DNA of 14,766 nt from FEN-1219 sp036274615 (GTDB lineage Bacteria > Pseudomonadota > Gammaproteobacteria > Steroidobacterales > Rariloculaceae): contig DASUFK010000190.1 in assembly GCA_036274615.1 (NCBI GenBank), positions 1 to 14,766 on the forward strand, read 5' to 3'. Made by a program: the position numbers and the translations under genes. Below are positions 6,536-13,783 of this stretch, piece after piece; position 1 is the stretch's first letter; each line of letters begins with the position of its first letter. The notes beneath the pieces are model-generated. The model was given only the letters and a program-made list of their open reading frames with translations, was not told the origin of the DNA and did not search any database.

Positions 6536-7146
6536 GCGTTCGCGACGGCGAGCCGCTCGATGCCGCGCGGGCCACGGCCTGCGAGCGCCCGGAGCACACG
6601 TTCGAGCTCGACCGGCTAAGGCGCACGCGCGACGCACTGCGCGCGTTGCCCCAGCTCGCGCCGCCGCCCGGCGTATGGCAACGTGCCGTCGAGGCGGAGC
6701 GCGTGTCCCGCCGCTCGATGTGGCCGCGCGCCCTGGCAGGCCTCGGCGTCGCCGCCGCGGTTGCTGCGGTCGCGGTGTTCTTGATCGGCGAAGGCGGACC
6801 GCCGGCAGGCCCCGAGCCGGCCGCTATCACACCTGCGGCCGTTTGGCGCGCTCCCGCCCTGGTGCAGACGCCCACACCTACCTATACGTCGCTGGTGCAG
6901 GAGTCGGCGCGGCTCGAGCAAGTGCTGTCGCAGATCTCCTATCAGCGGCCGCTGATGACGGGCGGCACGGCGGGCACGATTGCCGGCCTAGAGGACCGCA
7001 TCGCCGCAATCGACGAGCTGTCGACGTATGGCAGCGCTCGCGGCCTTCGGCCGGCGGAGCGCGAGGCGCTGCTCTCCGAGCGCGTGGATCTGCTGAACGC
7101 GCTCGTGCACGTCCGGTTCGCGCAGTCGCAGAAACCGGGTTTTTGA
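6508..7146 (+). CDS. Single-pass membrane protein, probable anti-sigma factor
   Basis: This 212-residue protein has a cytoplasmic N-terminus (1-73), one transmembrane segment (about 75-93, ALAGLGVAAAVAAVAVFLIG) and an outer domain (95-212) predicted mostly helical. The N-terminal blocks STEDLLSVRDGEPLD and LDRLRRTRDALRALPQLAPPPGVW match the layout of zinc-finger-type anti-sigma factors. The Cys/His zinc motif is degenerate: only Cys25 and His30 remain, with no CxxC pair. The gene overlaps the sigma gene by 28 nt, which suggests translational coupling; GGAG lies only 2 nt before the ATG. The role as anti-sigma factor is inferred from position, topology and these N-terminal patterns. The outer domain is not recognised and could sense an envelope signal or contact the PDZ protein downstream. 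Confidence 0.75.
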   Translation: MHPSTEDLLSVRDGEPLDAARATACERPEHTFELDRLRRTRDALRALPQLAPPPGVWQRAVEAERVSRRSMWPRALAGLGVAAAVAAVAVFLIGEGGPPAGPEPAAITPAAVWRAPALVQTPTPTYTSLVQESARLEQVLSQISYQRPLMTGGTAGTIAGLEDRIAAIDELSTYGSARGLRPAEREALLSERVDLLNALVHVRFAQSQKPGF

Positions 7147-7152
7147 ATCGGT

Positions 7153-7178
7153 CGGGATCGGGCCGGTGCGCGATCCCG
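7153..7178 (+). repeat. 8-bp perfect inverted repeat in the anti-sigma/PDZ gap
   Basis: CGGGATCG (7153-7160) and CGATCCCG (7171-7178) form a perfect 8-bp stem with a 10-nt loop, 7 nt after the anti-sigma stop codon. No T-run follows, so it is not a classical terminator. It may be an RNA stability or attenuation hairpin between the second and third genes of the module, or an operator. Confidence 0.5.
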
Positions 7179-7210
7179 CAACGAAGCACATCATTTCGCG
7201 AGGAACCACC

Positions 7211-8236
7211 ATGCAACACTCATTCTTATTGAGCACGGCGGCTGCGGCGCTGTTCGGCGCCGTGGGCGGGGCCCCGGTAGCCGTCGCGCAACCCGGCACC
7301 GGCGCCGAGCAGTCGGCGCGCGCGCAGGAGCAGCAGCTGCGGTCGCTCGAGGCGCAGAAGCAAGAAGCCCAGGTCCAATACGAAGAAGCCCAGGTCCAAT
7401 ACGAAGAAGCCCAGAAGGCGCGCAGCGCACTGGCGGAGGACATGGCGGCCGCGCAGAGAGAGCTGGAAGCGGCGGCCCGTAAGGTGGCGACGCTTTCGGG
7501 CCAGACAGTCGAGCCCATCGTGCGCGACTTCCAGCGGCGCTTCCGCTACACCGGTCAACGCGCGATGCTCGGCGTGAACATCGAGGACACCGAGCGCGGC
7601 GCGCGCATCGCGGGGGTGAGCCCCGGCGGCCCCGCCGCGGACGCGGGCCTCAAGGTGGGGGACACGATCATCTCGATGGACGGCGCCGATCTCGCGGCGC
7701 CGCGCTCCGCGGCCGGTGCGTCGCAGTCACCCACCGAGCTGCTCCTTGCGCAGATGGGCAACGTCGACCCCGGCGACTCGGTGAAGTTGCGCGTGATGGC
7801 CGAGAATGGCGCGGAACGCGACGTCACCATTCGAGCGCGCCAGGTCACGCCGCAAATATTCATTCACACGCCGGGCTCTTCCCCACAGCCGGCGCCGCGC
7901 GTGTTCAACTTCGGCGAGCCCGGCTCGTTTGTATTCTTCGGCGGTAATCCTTGGTCCGACATGCAGCTCGTGGCGTTGACGCCCGAGCTCGGTTCCTACT
8001 TCGGCGCGCAAAAGGGCTTGCTCGTGGTGCGTGGCCCAGGCAGTGATTCGCTGCGTCTGCAAGACGGCGACGTGATCCTCGACATCGGCGGCCGCGAGCC
8101 CACGACGCCCGAGCACGCGCTGCGCATCCTCGCGAGCTTCCAGCCCGGCGAAACACTCAAAATGACCATCATGCGCAAGCAGCGCCGCGAGACGCTCGAG
8201 TTCAAGTTGCCCGACGAGACGGCCAGCAAAGGATAG
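7211..8236 (+). CDS. Exported coiled-coil protein with two PDZ domains
   Basis: This 341-residue protein begins with a signal peptide (about 1-27, ending AVA-Q). A Gln/Glu/Ala-rich coiled coil (about 34-95) follows, with a perfect heptad duplication AQVQYEE. PDZ domain 1 (about 118-210) carries MLGVNIEDTERGARIAGVSPGGPAADAGLKVGD with the carboxylate-binding loop near MLGV. A degenerate PDZ domain 2 (about 250-333) has LLVVRGPGSDSLRLQDGDVILDIGG. There is no trypsin-like or metalloprotease catalytic motif, so this is not a complete HtrA or RseP protein. Position after an ECF sigma factor and probable anti-sigma factor suggests a periplasmic sensor or scaffold binding exposed C-termini, for example of misfolded outer-membrane proteins. 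The ATG at 7211 is preceded by AGGA with 7-nt spacing and starts the signal peptide. The open frame to 7166 is not used. Confidence 0.82.
   Translation: MQHSFLLSTAAAALFGAVGGAPVAVAQPGTGAEQSARAQEQQLRSLEAQKQEAQVQYEEAQVQYEEAQKARSALAEDMAAAQRELEAAARKVATLSGQTVEPIVRDFQRRFRYTGQRAMLGVNIEDTERGARIAGVSPGGPAADAGLKVGDTIISMDGADLAAPRSAAGASQSPTELLLAQMGNVDPGDSVKLRVMAENGAERDVTIRARQVTPQIFIHTPGSSPQPAPRVFNFGEPGSFVFFGGNPWSDMQLVALTPELGSYFGAQKGLLVVRGPGSDSLRLQDGDVILDIGGREPTTPEHALRILASFQPGETLKMTIMRKQRRETLEFKLPDETASKG
7367..7414 (+). repeat. 21-bp perfect tandem duplication encoding a heptad
   Basis: Two identical 21-bp units (7367-7387 and 7388-7408) are followed by the first 6 bp of a third. Each encodes one coiled-coil heptad (AQVQYEE in the PDZ protein). 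Identity at the DNA level, including third positions, indicates a recent duplication. Confidence 0.9.
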
Positions 8237-8257
8237 GAGCCTGCGCCGCGGGCTCCT
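8235..8257 (+). other. GC-rich hairpin overlapping the PDZ gene stop codon
   Basis: AGGAGCC (8235-8241) pairs with GGCTCCT (8251-8257) across a 9-nt loop. The left arm overlaps the TAG stop codon (8234-8236) and the right arm ends one base before the queA palindrome. No T-run follows. It may act as a weak transcript end or as a roadblock between the PDZ gene and queA. Confidence 0.5.
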
Positions 8258-8262
8258 AGAAT
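8257..8262 (+). promoter_or_regulatory. Possible -10 box for a leaderless queA transcript
   Basis: TAGAAT (8257-8262) matches the sigma-70 -10 consensus at 5 of 6 positions. A start 7-9 nt downstream would fall at or just before the queA ATG at 8271, giving a leaderless message. This would fit the lack of a Shine-Dalgarno. No good -35 hexamer is visible about 17 nt upstream. Confidence 0.3.
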
Positions 8263-8288
8263 TCGCTCCGATGAATCGGAGCGAATTC
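8259..8288 (+). repeat. Perfect 12-bp inverted repeat with the queA ATG in its loop
   Basis: GAATTCGCTCCG (8259-8270) and CGGAGCGAATTC (8277-8288) are perfect reverse complements separated by 6 nt (ATGAAT). The first three loop bases are the queA start codon. The right arm encodes queA residues 3-6; the left arm is non-coding. It could be an mRNA stem-loop presenting or hiding the start codon, or a DNA operator for a dimeric regulator. Confidence 0.9.
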
Positions 8289-9326
8289 CATTACCACTTA
8301 CCGCCGGAGCTCATCGCCCAGACTCCGCCGCGGGAGCGGGGCTCGAGCCGCCTGCTCGTGCTCGACGGCGCAACGGGCGTCCTGGCCGATCGGCTGTTCG
8401 CCGACTTGCCGCGCCTGCTCCGGCCGGGCGACCTGCTCGTGCTCAACGACACGCGGGTGCTGCCGGCGCGGCTGATCGGCCGCAAGCCGACCGGCGGGCG
8501 CGTGGAGCTGCTGCTCGAGCGCATTACCGCGCCGAATCGGGCGCTCATGCAGCTCCGCGCGAGCCACGCGCTGCGCGCCGGTTCGACGATCGATCTCCCG
8601 GGCGGCGCGCACGCGCGTGTGGACGGGCGGCAAGGGCAGCTGTTCGAGCTTACCTTCGACTGCGACGTCGCGGCGCTGCTCGAGGCGCACGGCGAGGTGC
8701 CGCTGCCGCCCTACATCGAGCGCGAGGCCGACCCGCTCGACCGAGAGCGCTACCAGACCGTGTTCGCGCGCGCCGCCGGGGCGGTGGCCGCGCCGACGGC
8801 CGGGCTGCACTTCGATCGCGAGATGCTCGTACGCCTCGACGCCCTCGGCGTGGAGCGCGCGTTTTTGACGTTGCACGTGGGCGCGGGTACGTTCGCGCCC
8901 GTGCGCACTGAACGAATCGAGGACCACGAGCTGCACGCGGAGCGTTTGCGCGTGCCGGCGGACGTCTGCGCGGCCGTCGAGCGCTGCCGGGCGAGGGGCG
9001 GCCGGGTGGTCGCTGTCGGCACCACGAGCGTGCGCGCGCTCGAGACGGCGGCCGCCGGCGGCGTGCTCGCGCCGTTCGACGGGGAGAGCCGCCTGTTCAT
9101 CTATCCGGGCTTTCGCTTCCGCGTCGTGGACGCGCTCGTGACCAACTTCCATTTGCCCGAGTCGTCGCTGCTCATGCTCGTGGCCGCGTTCGCCGGAGTG
9201 CGCGAGACTCTCGCGGCCTACCGGCACGCAGTGGCCGAACGCTATCGCTTCTTCAGCTACGGCGACGCGATGTTCGTGACCCCGCGCGCGGGCGCTCTGG
9301 CCCCACGGCAGCCGCATGCGCTTTGA
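8271..9326 (+). CDS. queA: S-adenosylmethionine:tRNA ribosyltransferase-isomerase QueA
   Basis: QueA transfers and isomerises the ribose of S-adenosylmethionine onto preQ1 in tRNA to make epoxyqueuosine, after Tgt has inserted preQ1. The 351-residue product matches the family along its length: FHYHLPPELIAQTPPRERGSSRLLVLD at the N-terminus, then LVLNDTRVLPARLIG, LPPYIER, RYQTVFA and GAVAAPTAGLHFD. HVGAGTFAPVR, VGTTSVRALE and the C-terminal NFHLPESSLLMLVAAFAG follow. The ATG at 8271 aligns with known QueA starts, but no Shine-Dalgarno precedes it and it lies in the loop of a 12-bp inverted repeat. Its stop codon lies inside tgt (11-nt overlap), so the two are co-translated. Confidence 0.97.
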   Translation: MNRSEFHYHLPPELIAQTPPRERGSSRLLVLDGATGVLADRLFADLPRLLRPGDLLVLNDTRVLPARLIGRKPTGGRVELLLERITAPNRALMQLRASHALRAGSTIDLPGGAHARVDGRQGQLFELTFDCDVAALLEAHGEVPLPPYIEREADPLDRERYQTVFARAAGAVAAPTAGLHFDREMLVRLDALGVERAFLTLHVGAGTFAPVRTERIEDHELHAERLRVPADVCAAVERCRARGGRVVAVGTTSVRALETAAAGGVLAPFDGESRLFIYPGFRFRVVDALVTNFHLPESSLLMLVAAFAGVRETLAAYRHAVAERYRFFSYGDAMFVTPRAGALAPRQPHAL

Positions 9327-10446
9327 GCTGCTCGCTTGCGACGGCGGCGCGCGCCGCGGCCGCCTCACGTTTCGCCGCGGCACGATCGAGACGCCGGCCT
9401 TCATGCCCGTGGGCACCTACGGCAGCGTGAAGTCGATGACCCCCGAGGAGCTCGAGGGCCTGGGCGCGGAGATCGTTCTAGGCAATACCTTCCACCTGCT
9501 GCTTCGGCCCGGCATCGAGGTCATTCGCGCGCACGGCGGTCTCCACGGCTTCATGCACTGGCGGCGGCCGATCCTCACCGACTCGGGCGGGTTCCAGGTC
9601 TTCAGCCTCGCGAGCTTGCGCAAGATCACCGAGCAGGGCGTGCAGTTCCGCTCGCCCGTGAACGGCGACCTGCTCGAGCTCACCCCCGAGCGCTCGATCG
9701 ACATGCAGCACGCGCTCGGCTCCGACATCGTGATGGTGTTCGACGAGTGCACGCCGTATCCGGCGGAGCGGCAGGCGGCGCGCGAGTCGATGGCGCTGTC
9801 GCTCCGCTGGGCGAAGCGGAGCCGAGCGGCGTTCGACGAGCTCAAGGCGCCGCTCGACAGCGATGCGGCGCTGTTCGGCATCGTGCAGGGAGGCGTGTAC
9901 GGCGACCTGCGCCGCGAGTCGCTCGCCGGCCTGCGCGAGATCGGGTTCCCGGGGTACGCGGTCGGCGGGCTCGCGGTGGGCGAGACCGAGGAGGAGCGGC
10001 TCGGCGTGCTCGAGGTCCTCGCGCCCGAGCTGCCGCCGGAGAATCCGCGCTATCTCATGGGCGTCGGCACGCCGGCCGATCTCGTCAAGGCGGTGGCGCG
10101 CGGCATCGACATGTTCGACTGCGTGATCCCCACTCGCCACGCGCGCAACGGGCAGTTGTTCACGAGCGAAGGCACGCTGAACATCCGCAACAGCCGGTTT
10201 CAGTCCGATCTCGGGCCCCTCGATCCGGCCTGCGATTGCTATGCGTGCCGGAACTACTCGCGGGCTTACGTGCGCCACCTGCAGCAGTGCAACGAGATCC
10301 TCGGGGCGAGGCTCGCCACGATCCATAATCTGCGCTACTACCTCGATCTCATGGCTCGAATGCGCGCGGCCATCGAGGCGGGGACCTTCGCGGCGTTCGC
10401 CGCCGGCCTACCGCAAGCCTCGACCGATCCGGCGGGTATGCCATAA
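9316..10446 (+). CDS. tgt: tRNA-guanine transglycosylase (bacterial Tgt)
   Basis: Tgt exchanges guanine-34 of GUN-anticodon tRNAs for preQ1. The 376-residue product is full length. Catalytic residues are present: Asp89 in TDSGGFQVFS, Asp143 in VFDEC, and Asp265 in GIDMFDCVIPTRHARNG, which corresponds to the nucleophile Asp264 of E. coli. The zinc site is Cys306, Cys308, Cys311 (CDCYAC) and His337 (TIHNLRYY). GGLAVGE (217-223) lies in the substrate pocket. The ATG at 9316 overlaps the end of queA by 11 nt. The C-terminal tail after about residue 362 is not conserved. Confidence 0.98.
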   Translation: MRFELLACDGGARRGRLTFRRGTIETPAFMPVGTYGSVKSMTPEELEGLGAEIVLGNTFHLLLRPGIEVIRAHGGLHGFMHWRRPILTDSGGFQVFSLASLRKITEQGVQFRSPVNGDLLELTPERSIDMQHALGSDIVMVFDECTPYPAERQAARESMALSLRWAKRSRAAFDELKAPLDSDAALFGIVQGGVYGDLRRESLAGLREIGFPGYAVGGLAVGETEEERLGVLEVLAPELPPENPRYLMGVGTPADLVKAVARGIDMFDCVIPTRHARNGQLFTSEGTLNIRNSRFQSDLGPLDPACDCYACRNYSRAYVRHLQQCNEILGARLATIHNLRYYLDLMARMRAAIEAGTFAAFAAGLPQASTDPAGMP

Positions 10447-10503
10447 TGACCGGCGATTCCTTGGTCGGCGGCGCCGGCCGTTGACCCGACTCATGGACCT
10501 ACG

Positions 10504-10842
10504 ATGCATTCCCTATTGAGCTTCTTCATCAGCGACGCGGCGGCCCAGGGCGCCGGCGCCGGCACTGCCGGCCCGAATTTCCTCTGGATCATGCTGCCGA
10601 TGATCGTGGTGATGTACATCTTCCTGTTCGTGCCGCAGCAGAAGAAGCAGAAAGAGCATCGCAAGATGATCGAGAGCCTGGCCGCCGGCAACGAGGTCGT
10701 CACGGGCGGCGGCGTGCTCGGCAAGATCACCGAGGTCGGCGAGCAATTCGTCACCATCGAGGTGTCGAACGGCGTGCATGTCAAGGTGCAGAGAGGCTCG
10801 ATCGCCGCCGTGGTTCCCAAGGACACCATCAAGAACGCTTGA
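10504..10842 (+). CDS. yajC: Preprotein translocase subunit YajC
   Basis: YajC is a small inner-membrane protein that associates with SecDF and the SecYEG translocon. The 112-residue product has a short N-terminus, one transmembrane helix (about 23-43, PNFLWIMLPMIVVMYIFLFVP) and a cytoplasmic tail. The tail carries the family signature PQQKKQKEHRKMIESLAAGNEVVTGGG followed by LGKITEVGEQFVTIEVSNGVHVKVQRGSI. It lies 57 nt after tgt and 10 nt before secD. The ribosome-binding site before the ATG is weak (GGA about 8 nt upstream). The order queA-tgt-yajC-secD is the standard proteobacterial one. Confidence 0.97.
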   Translation: MHSLLSFFISDAAAQGAGAGTAGPNFLWIMLPMIVVMYIFLFVPQQKKQKEHRKMIESLAAGNEVVTGGGVLGKITEVGEQFVTIEVSNGVHVKVQRGSIAAVVPKDTIKNA

Positions 10843-10852
10843 AGCCCGTCAG

Positions 10853-12775
10853 ATGAATCGATACCCGCTGTGGAAGAACCTGTTCGTCTTGGGCATCGTG
10901 CTCGTCTCGTTGCTGCTCGCGCTGCCGAACATATTCGGCGACGACGTGGCGGTGAACATCACGCGCTCCGACGGGGCGGCGATGGACCAGGCGGGGCTCA
11001 CCCAGGTAGAGAAGGTCCTCAACGATCAGAAGGTGGCCTTCAAGTCCGCGGCGCTGGACAACAAGGCGGTGCTCGTGCGCTTCGCGGGCGCCGAAGACCA
11101 GCTGCGCGCCCGAGACATCCTGCTCGAGGCGCTGCCGAACAGCGTCGTCGCGCTGAACCTCGCGTCGCGCACTCCGCACTGGCTCCGCGCCGTCGGTCTG
11201 AAGCCGATGGCGCTCGGTCTCGACCTCCGCGGCGGCGTGCACTTCCTCTTCCAGGTCAACTTGAAGGACGCGATCGACCAGTACCTGCGCACCTACGAGA
11301 CGGACCTGCGCGCCCAGCTGCGGCAGGCGAACATCCGTAACGACGTCCGCGTGGCCAACGGCGCGCTCGAGGTCTCGATCGTCGAGGCGAAGGACCTCGT
11401 CAAGGCCGAAGAGATCGTGCGCAAGCTCGGCTCCAACGATCAAGTCTTGAGGCTGGGTCAGCTCACGAGCCCGCTGCTCGTGGAGCCGGCGACCATCGAC
11501 GACCGCCCCGGATTTCGCGTACGGCTGAGCGACGCGGCGATCAAGGAACGGCAGGATTCCGCCATCGAGCAAAACACGCTGACGCTGCGCAACCGCGTCA
11601 ACGCGCTCGGTGTCGCCGAGGCCGTGGTGCAGCGCCAGGGCCTCGACCGGATCCTCGTGCAGCTGCCCGGCATGCAGGACCCGGCGCAGGCGCAGCGCGT
11701 GCTCGGGTCCACGGCCACCCTCGAGTTCCATCTCGTCGACATGGAGAACGACGCCTTCGAGGCGCAGCGCCGCGGCCGCGCACCGCTCGGCTCGATGTTG
11801 GAGCACTTCGCCGACAAGTCGCCGATCCTGCTGCGCCGCGACATCATCGCCTCGGGCGACCAGCTCGTCGACGCGAAGTTCATGCCGACCACGCAAGAGG
11901 GTACGCCCGGCGTTTCGATCAGGCTCGACTCTTCGGCCGCTAGCAAGATGCTCGACACGACGATCAACAACCTCGGCCGTCAGATGGCCGTGTTGTACAT
12001 CGAGTACAAGCCGCAGATCGTCGACGGCAAGCAGGTGCAAGTCCGCGAGCAGCGGGTGATCAACAGCGCGCGAATCAACGGTGTGTTCTCGAACTCGTTC
12101 AACATCACGGGTCTCTCGGCCGTCGAAGGCCGCGACCTTGCGTTGCTGCTGCGCTCGGGATCGTTGGCCGCGCCGATCGAGCCCGTCGAGCAGCGCACGA
12201 TCGGTCCGAGCTTGGGACAGGACAATATCGACCGCGGCATCCTGGCCACGATCGTGGGTTACCTCCTCGTGGTGGCGTTCATCGGTCTCTACTACCGTGT
12301 ATTCGGCGTGCTCGCGGACATCGCGCTCGCGGCCAACCTCGTGATGCTGATCGCGCTGATGTCGCTGTTCGGCTTCCAGCTGTCGCTGCCCGGCATCGCG
12401 GGTATCGTGCTGACGCTCGGCATGGCCGTCGACGCGAACGTGCTGATCTTCGAGCGTATCCGCGAGGAGCTCGGCATCGGCAACTCGCCGCAAGCGAGTA
12501 TCAGGGCAGGGTTCGACAAGGCGTACACCACCATCGTCGACTCGAACCTGACCACGTTGATCGCGGCGCTGGTGCTGTTCGCGTTCGGCTCGGGGCCGGT
12601 CAAGGGATTCGCGATCACGCTGTCGATCGGTATCGCCACGTCGATGTTCACGGCCGTCACGGTCACGCGCTGCCTCGTGAATCTGGCCTACGGCAGCCGC
12701 CAGCACCTGAAGACGCTGTCGATCGGCGGCGTCAAGGCGCCCGGCGCGGCGAAACCCGCTCCCGCGGCCCGCTGA
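10853..12775 (+). CDS. secD: Protein translocase subunit SecD
   Basis: SecD is a proton-driven RND-type membrane protein that, with SecF, pulls exported proteins across the inner membrane. The 640-residue product has transmembrane segment 1 at about 7-28 and the signature LGLDLRGGVHFLFQV at 121-135. The large periplasmic P1 domain follows, then five C-terminal helices from about residue 461. These include FGFQLSLPGIAGIVLTLGMAVDANVLIFERIREE, in which Asp527 matches the essential acidic residue of this helix. The open frame extends back to 10778, but MNRYPLWKNL at 10853 is the family start, 10 nt after the yajC stop. The gene is intact. The expected partner secF does not follow and is not fused to this protein. 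Confidence 0.97.
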   Translation: MNRYPLWKNLFVLGIVLVSLLLALPNIFGDDVAVNITRSDGAAMDQAGLTQVEKVLNDQKVAFKSAALDNKAVLVRFAGAEDQLRARDILLEALPNSVVALNLASRTPHWLRAVGLKPMALGLDLRGGVHFLFQVNLKDAIDQYLRTYETDLRAQLRQANIRNDVRVANGALEVSIVEAKDLVKAEEIVRKLGSNDQVLRLGQLTSPLLVEPATIDDRPGFRVRLSDAAIKERQDSAIEQNTLTLRNRVNALGVAEAVVQRQGLDRILVQLPGMQDPAQAQRVLGSTATLEFHLVDMENDAFEAQRRGRAPLGSMLEHFADKSPILLRRDIIASGDQLVDAKFMPTTQEGTPGVSIRLDSSAASKMLDTTINNLGRQMAVLYIEYKPQIVDGKQVQVREQRVINSARINGVFSNSFNITGLSAVEGRDLALLLRSGSLAAPIEPVEQRTIGPSLGQDNIDRGILATIVGYLLVVAFIGLYYRVFGVLADIALAANLVMLIALMSLFGFQLSLPGIAGIVLTLGMAVDANVLIFERIREELGIGNSPQASIRAGFDKAYTTIVDSNLTTLIAALVLFAFGSGPVKGFAITLSIGIATSMFTAVTVTRCLVNLAYGSRQHLKTLSIGGVKAPGAAKPAPAAR

Positions 12776-12804
12776 GAGGGGCTTCCGCCGCCGGCCGAGC
12801 GCGG

Positions 12805-12810
12805 CATAAT
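12805..12810 (+). promoter_or_regulatory. Possible -10 box of the bicupin gene
   Basis: CATAAT (12805-12810) matches the sigma-70 -10 consensus at 5 of 6 positions. A start near 12817 would leave about 25 nt of leader containing AGGGGA before the GTG at 12843. The -35 position (about 12782-12787, CTTCCG) is poor. If real, the bicupin gene is separately transcribed from secD. Confidence 0.35.
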
Positions 12811-12842
12811 CGACTCCGCGCGCGGTGCGCAGGGGAAACGCG

Positions 12843-13772
12843 GTGCGTCAACAATCGGCCTTCCGCTCGAGGACAATCGTGAGCTCGTCGGCCCGGCGGG
12901 CTTTCGTCTGCATCGGCGCGATGCTCGCGGCCGGGCTCGCGAGCGCGCAACAGCCTGCCCCGGCACCGGCGGCCGGCAGCGATCCGCGCAACTCCGCCAC
13001 CATCGACCGCGACACCGTCGTGGTGCCGGTTCACCACGAGCCGCACCATCGACAGGTCTTCCAGTACGGCACGACGCGTATCCTCGACTTGCAGGTTCCG
13101 CCGGGTGAGACATCGTGGTTCCACACCCACGAGTGGCCGGTCCTGTACGTGACGCTCGGCCGGTCCGCCGTGCGCACGCAGGAGCTCGGCGAGGACTGGC
13201 GAGGCGGCGGCGCCTCGCCGCGCACCGGGGCGGGGGGCCCGCCGCCGGCCGCCGGGACGGCTCCCGCGGCGGGTACCGCGCCCGCCGCCGGCGCGTCTGC
13301 CGCCGGCACGGTGCCAACCGCCGGAGCGCCGTCCGCCGCACCCCCCGCGCCGCCCCGCACGCCCCGCGCCACGAGCACCACGAGCTACGCCGACAAGCCG
13401 AGCACGCACCGGCTCGAGAACATCGGTACGGGGCTGTTCCGCGCGATGGTGGTGGTGAACGAGACGCGCGGCGACGACACCACGTCGGTCGAGGCCGCGG
13501 GTTTCGCCGGCACGCCCGAGCTCGCGAACGGCTGGTTCCGGGCCTACCGCATCACGCTCGCGCCGGGCGAGCGCACCCCGCCGCACAAGCACCACGCGCC
13601 CGTGGCCATCATTCAGGCCACCGACGGCAAGGGGTCGGCGTCAGGGCCGATGAGGTTCGACTTCAACGAGCCGGGCGCTTGGGCGTTCTACGACTCCGAC
13701 GTGGAGCACTCGGTGCGAAATTTGGGCACCGCGCCTCTCGAGCTGCTCGAGATCGAGGTCCGCCGCAAATAG
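12843..13772 (+). CDS. Exported bicupin-like protein with Pro/Ala/Gly-rich insert
   Basis: This 309-residue protein has a probable signal peptide (hydrophobic AFVCIGAMLAAGLASA, cut before QQPAPAP). It contains two cupin-like halves. Half 1 has motif 1 G-x5-H94-x-H96-E in VPPGETSWFHTHEW and motif 2 H189-x3-N193 (THRLEN). Between these lies a low-complexity insert (about 122-178) rich in P, A and G. Half 2 has G-x5-H248-x-H250-H251 (APGERTPPHKHH) and H289-x3-N293 (EHSVRN). The usual motif 1 Glu is displaced in half 1 and missing in half 2, so metal binding and activity are uncertain. GTG at 12843 is preferred over GTG at 12825 because AGGGGA lies about 6-7 nt before it. It occupies the place where secF normally follows secD. 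Confidence 0.78.
   Translation: MRQQSAFRSRTIVSSSARRAFVCIGAMLAAGLASAQQPAPAPAAGSDPRNSATIDRDTVVVPVHHEPHHRQVFQYGTTRILDLQVPPGETSWFHTHEWPVLYVTLGRSAVRTQELGEDWRGGGASPRTGAGGPPPAAGTAPAAGTAPAAGASAAGTVPTAGAPSAAPPAPPRTPRATSTTSYADKPSTHRLENIGTGLFRAMVVVNETRGDDTTSVEAAGFAGTPELANGWFRAYRITLAPGERTPPHKHHAPVAIIQATDGKGSASGPMRFDFNEPGAWAFYDSDVEHSVRNLGTAPLELLEIEVRRK
13206..13376 (+). repeat. Low-complexity Pro/Ala/Gly-coding segment inside the bicupin gene
   Basis: This very GC-rich stretch encodes imperfect six-residue units of the type PAAGTA (PAAGTA, PAAGTA, PAAGAS and degraded forms). It falls inside the first cupin half, between its two metal-site motifs. It is in frame and uninterrupted. Confidence 0.75.
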
Positions 13773-13783
13773 CCGGCCCGCCC

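Noticed and set aside
7211..8236. HtrA/DegS-type protease call for the PDZ protein
   Set aside because: No trypsin-like catalytic triad or GNSGG motif is present; only PDZ and coiled-coil regions are seen.
12687..12775. Fusion of SecF to the SecD C-terminus
   Set aside because: SecD ends after its last helix with an Ala/Pro-rich tail and a stop codon at 12773-12775; no SecF motifs follow in any frame.
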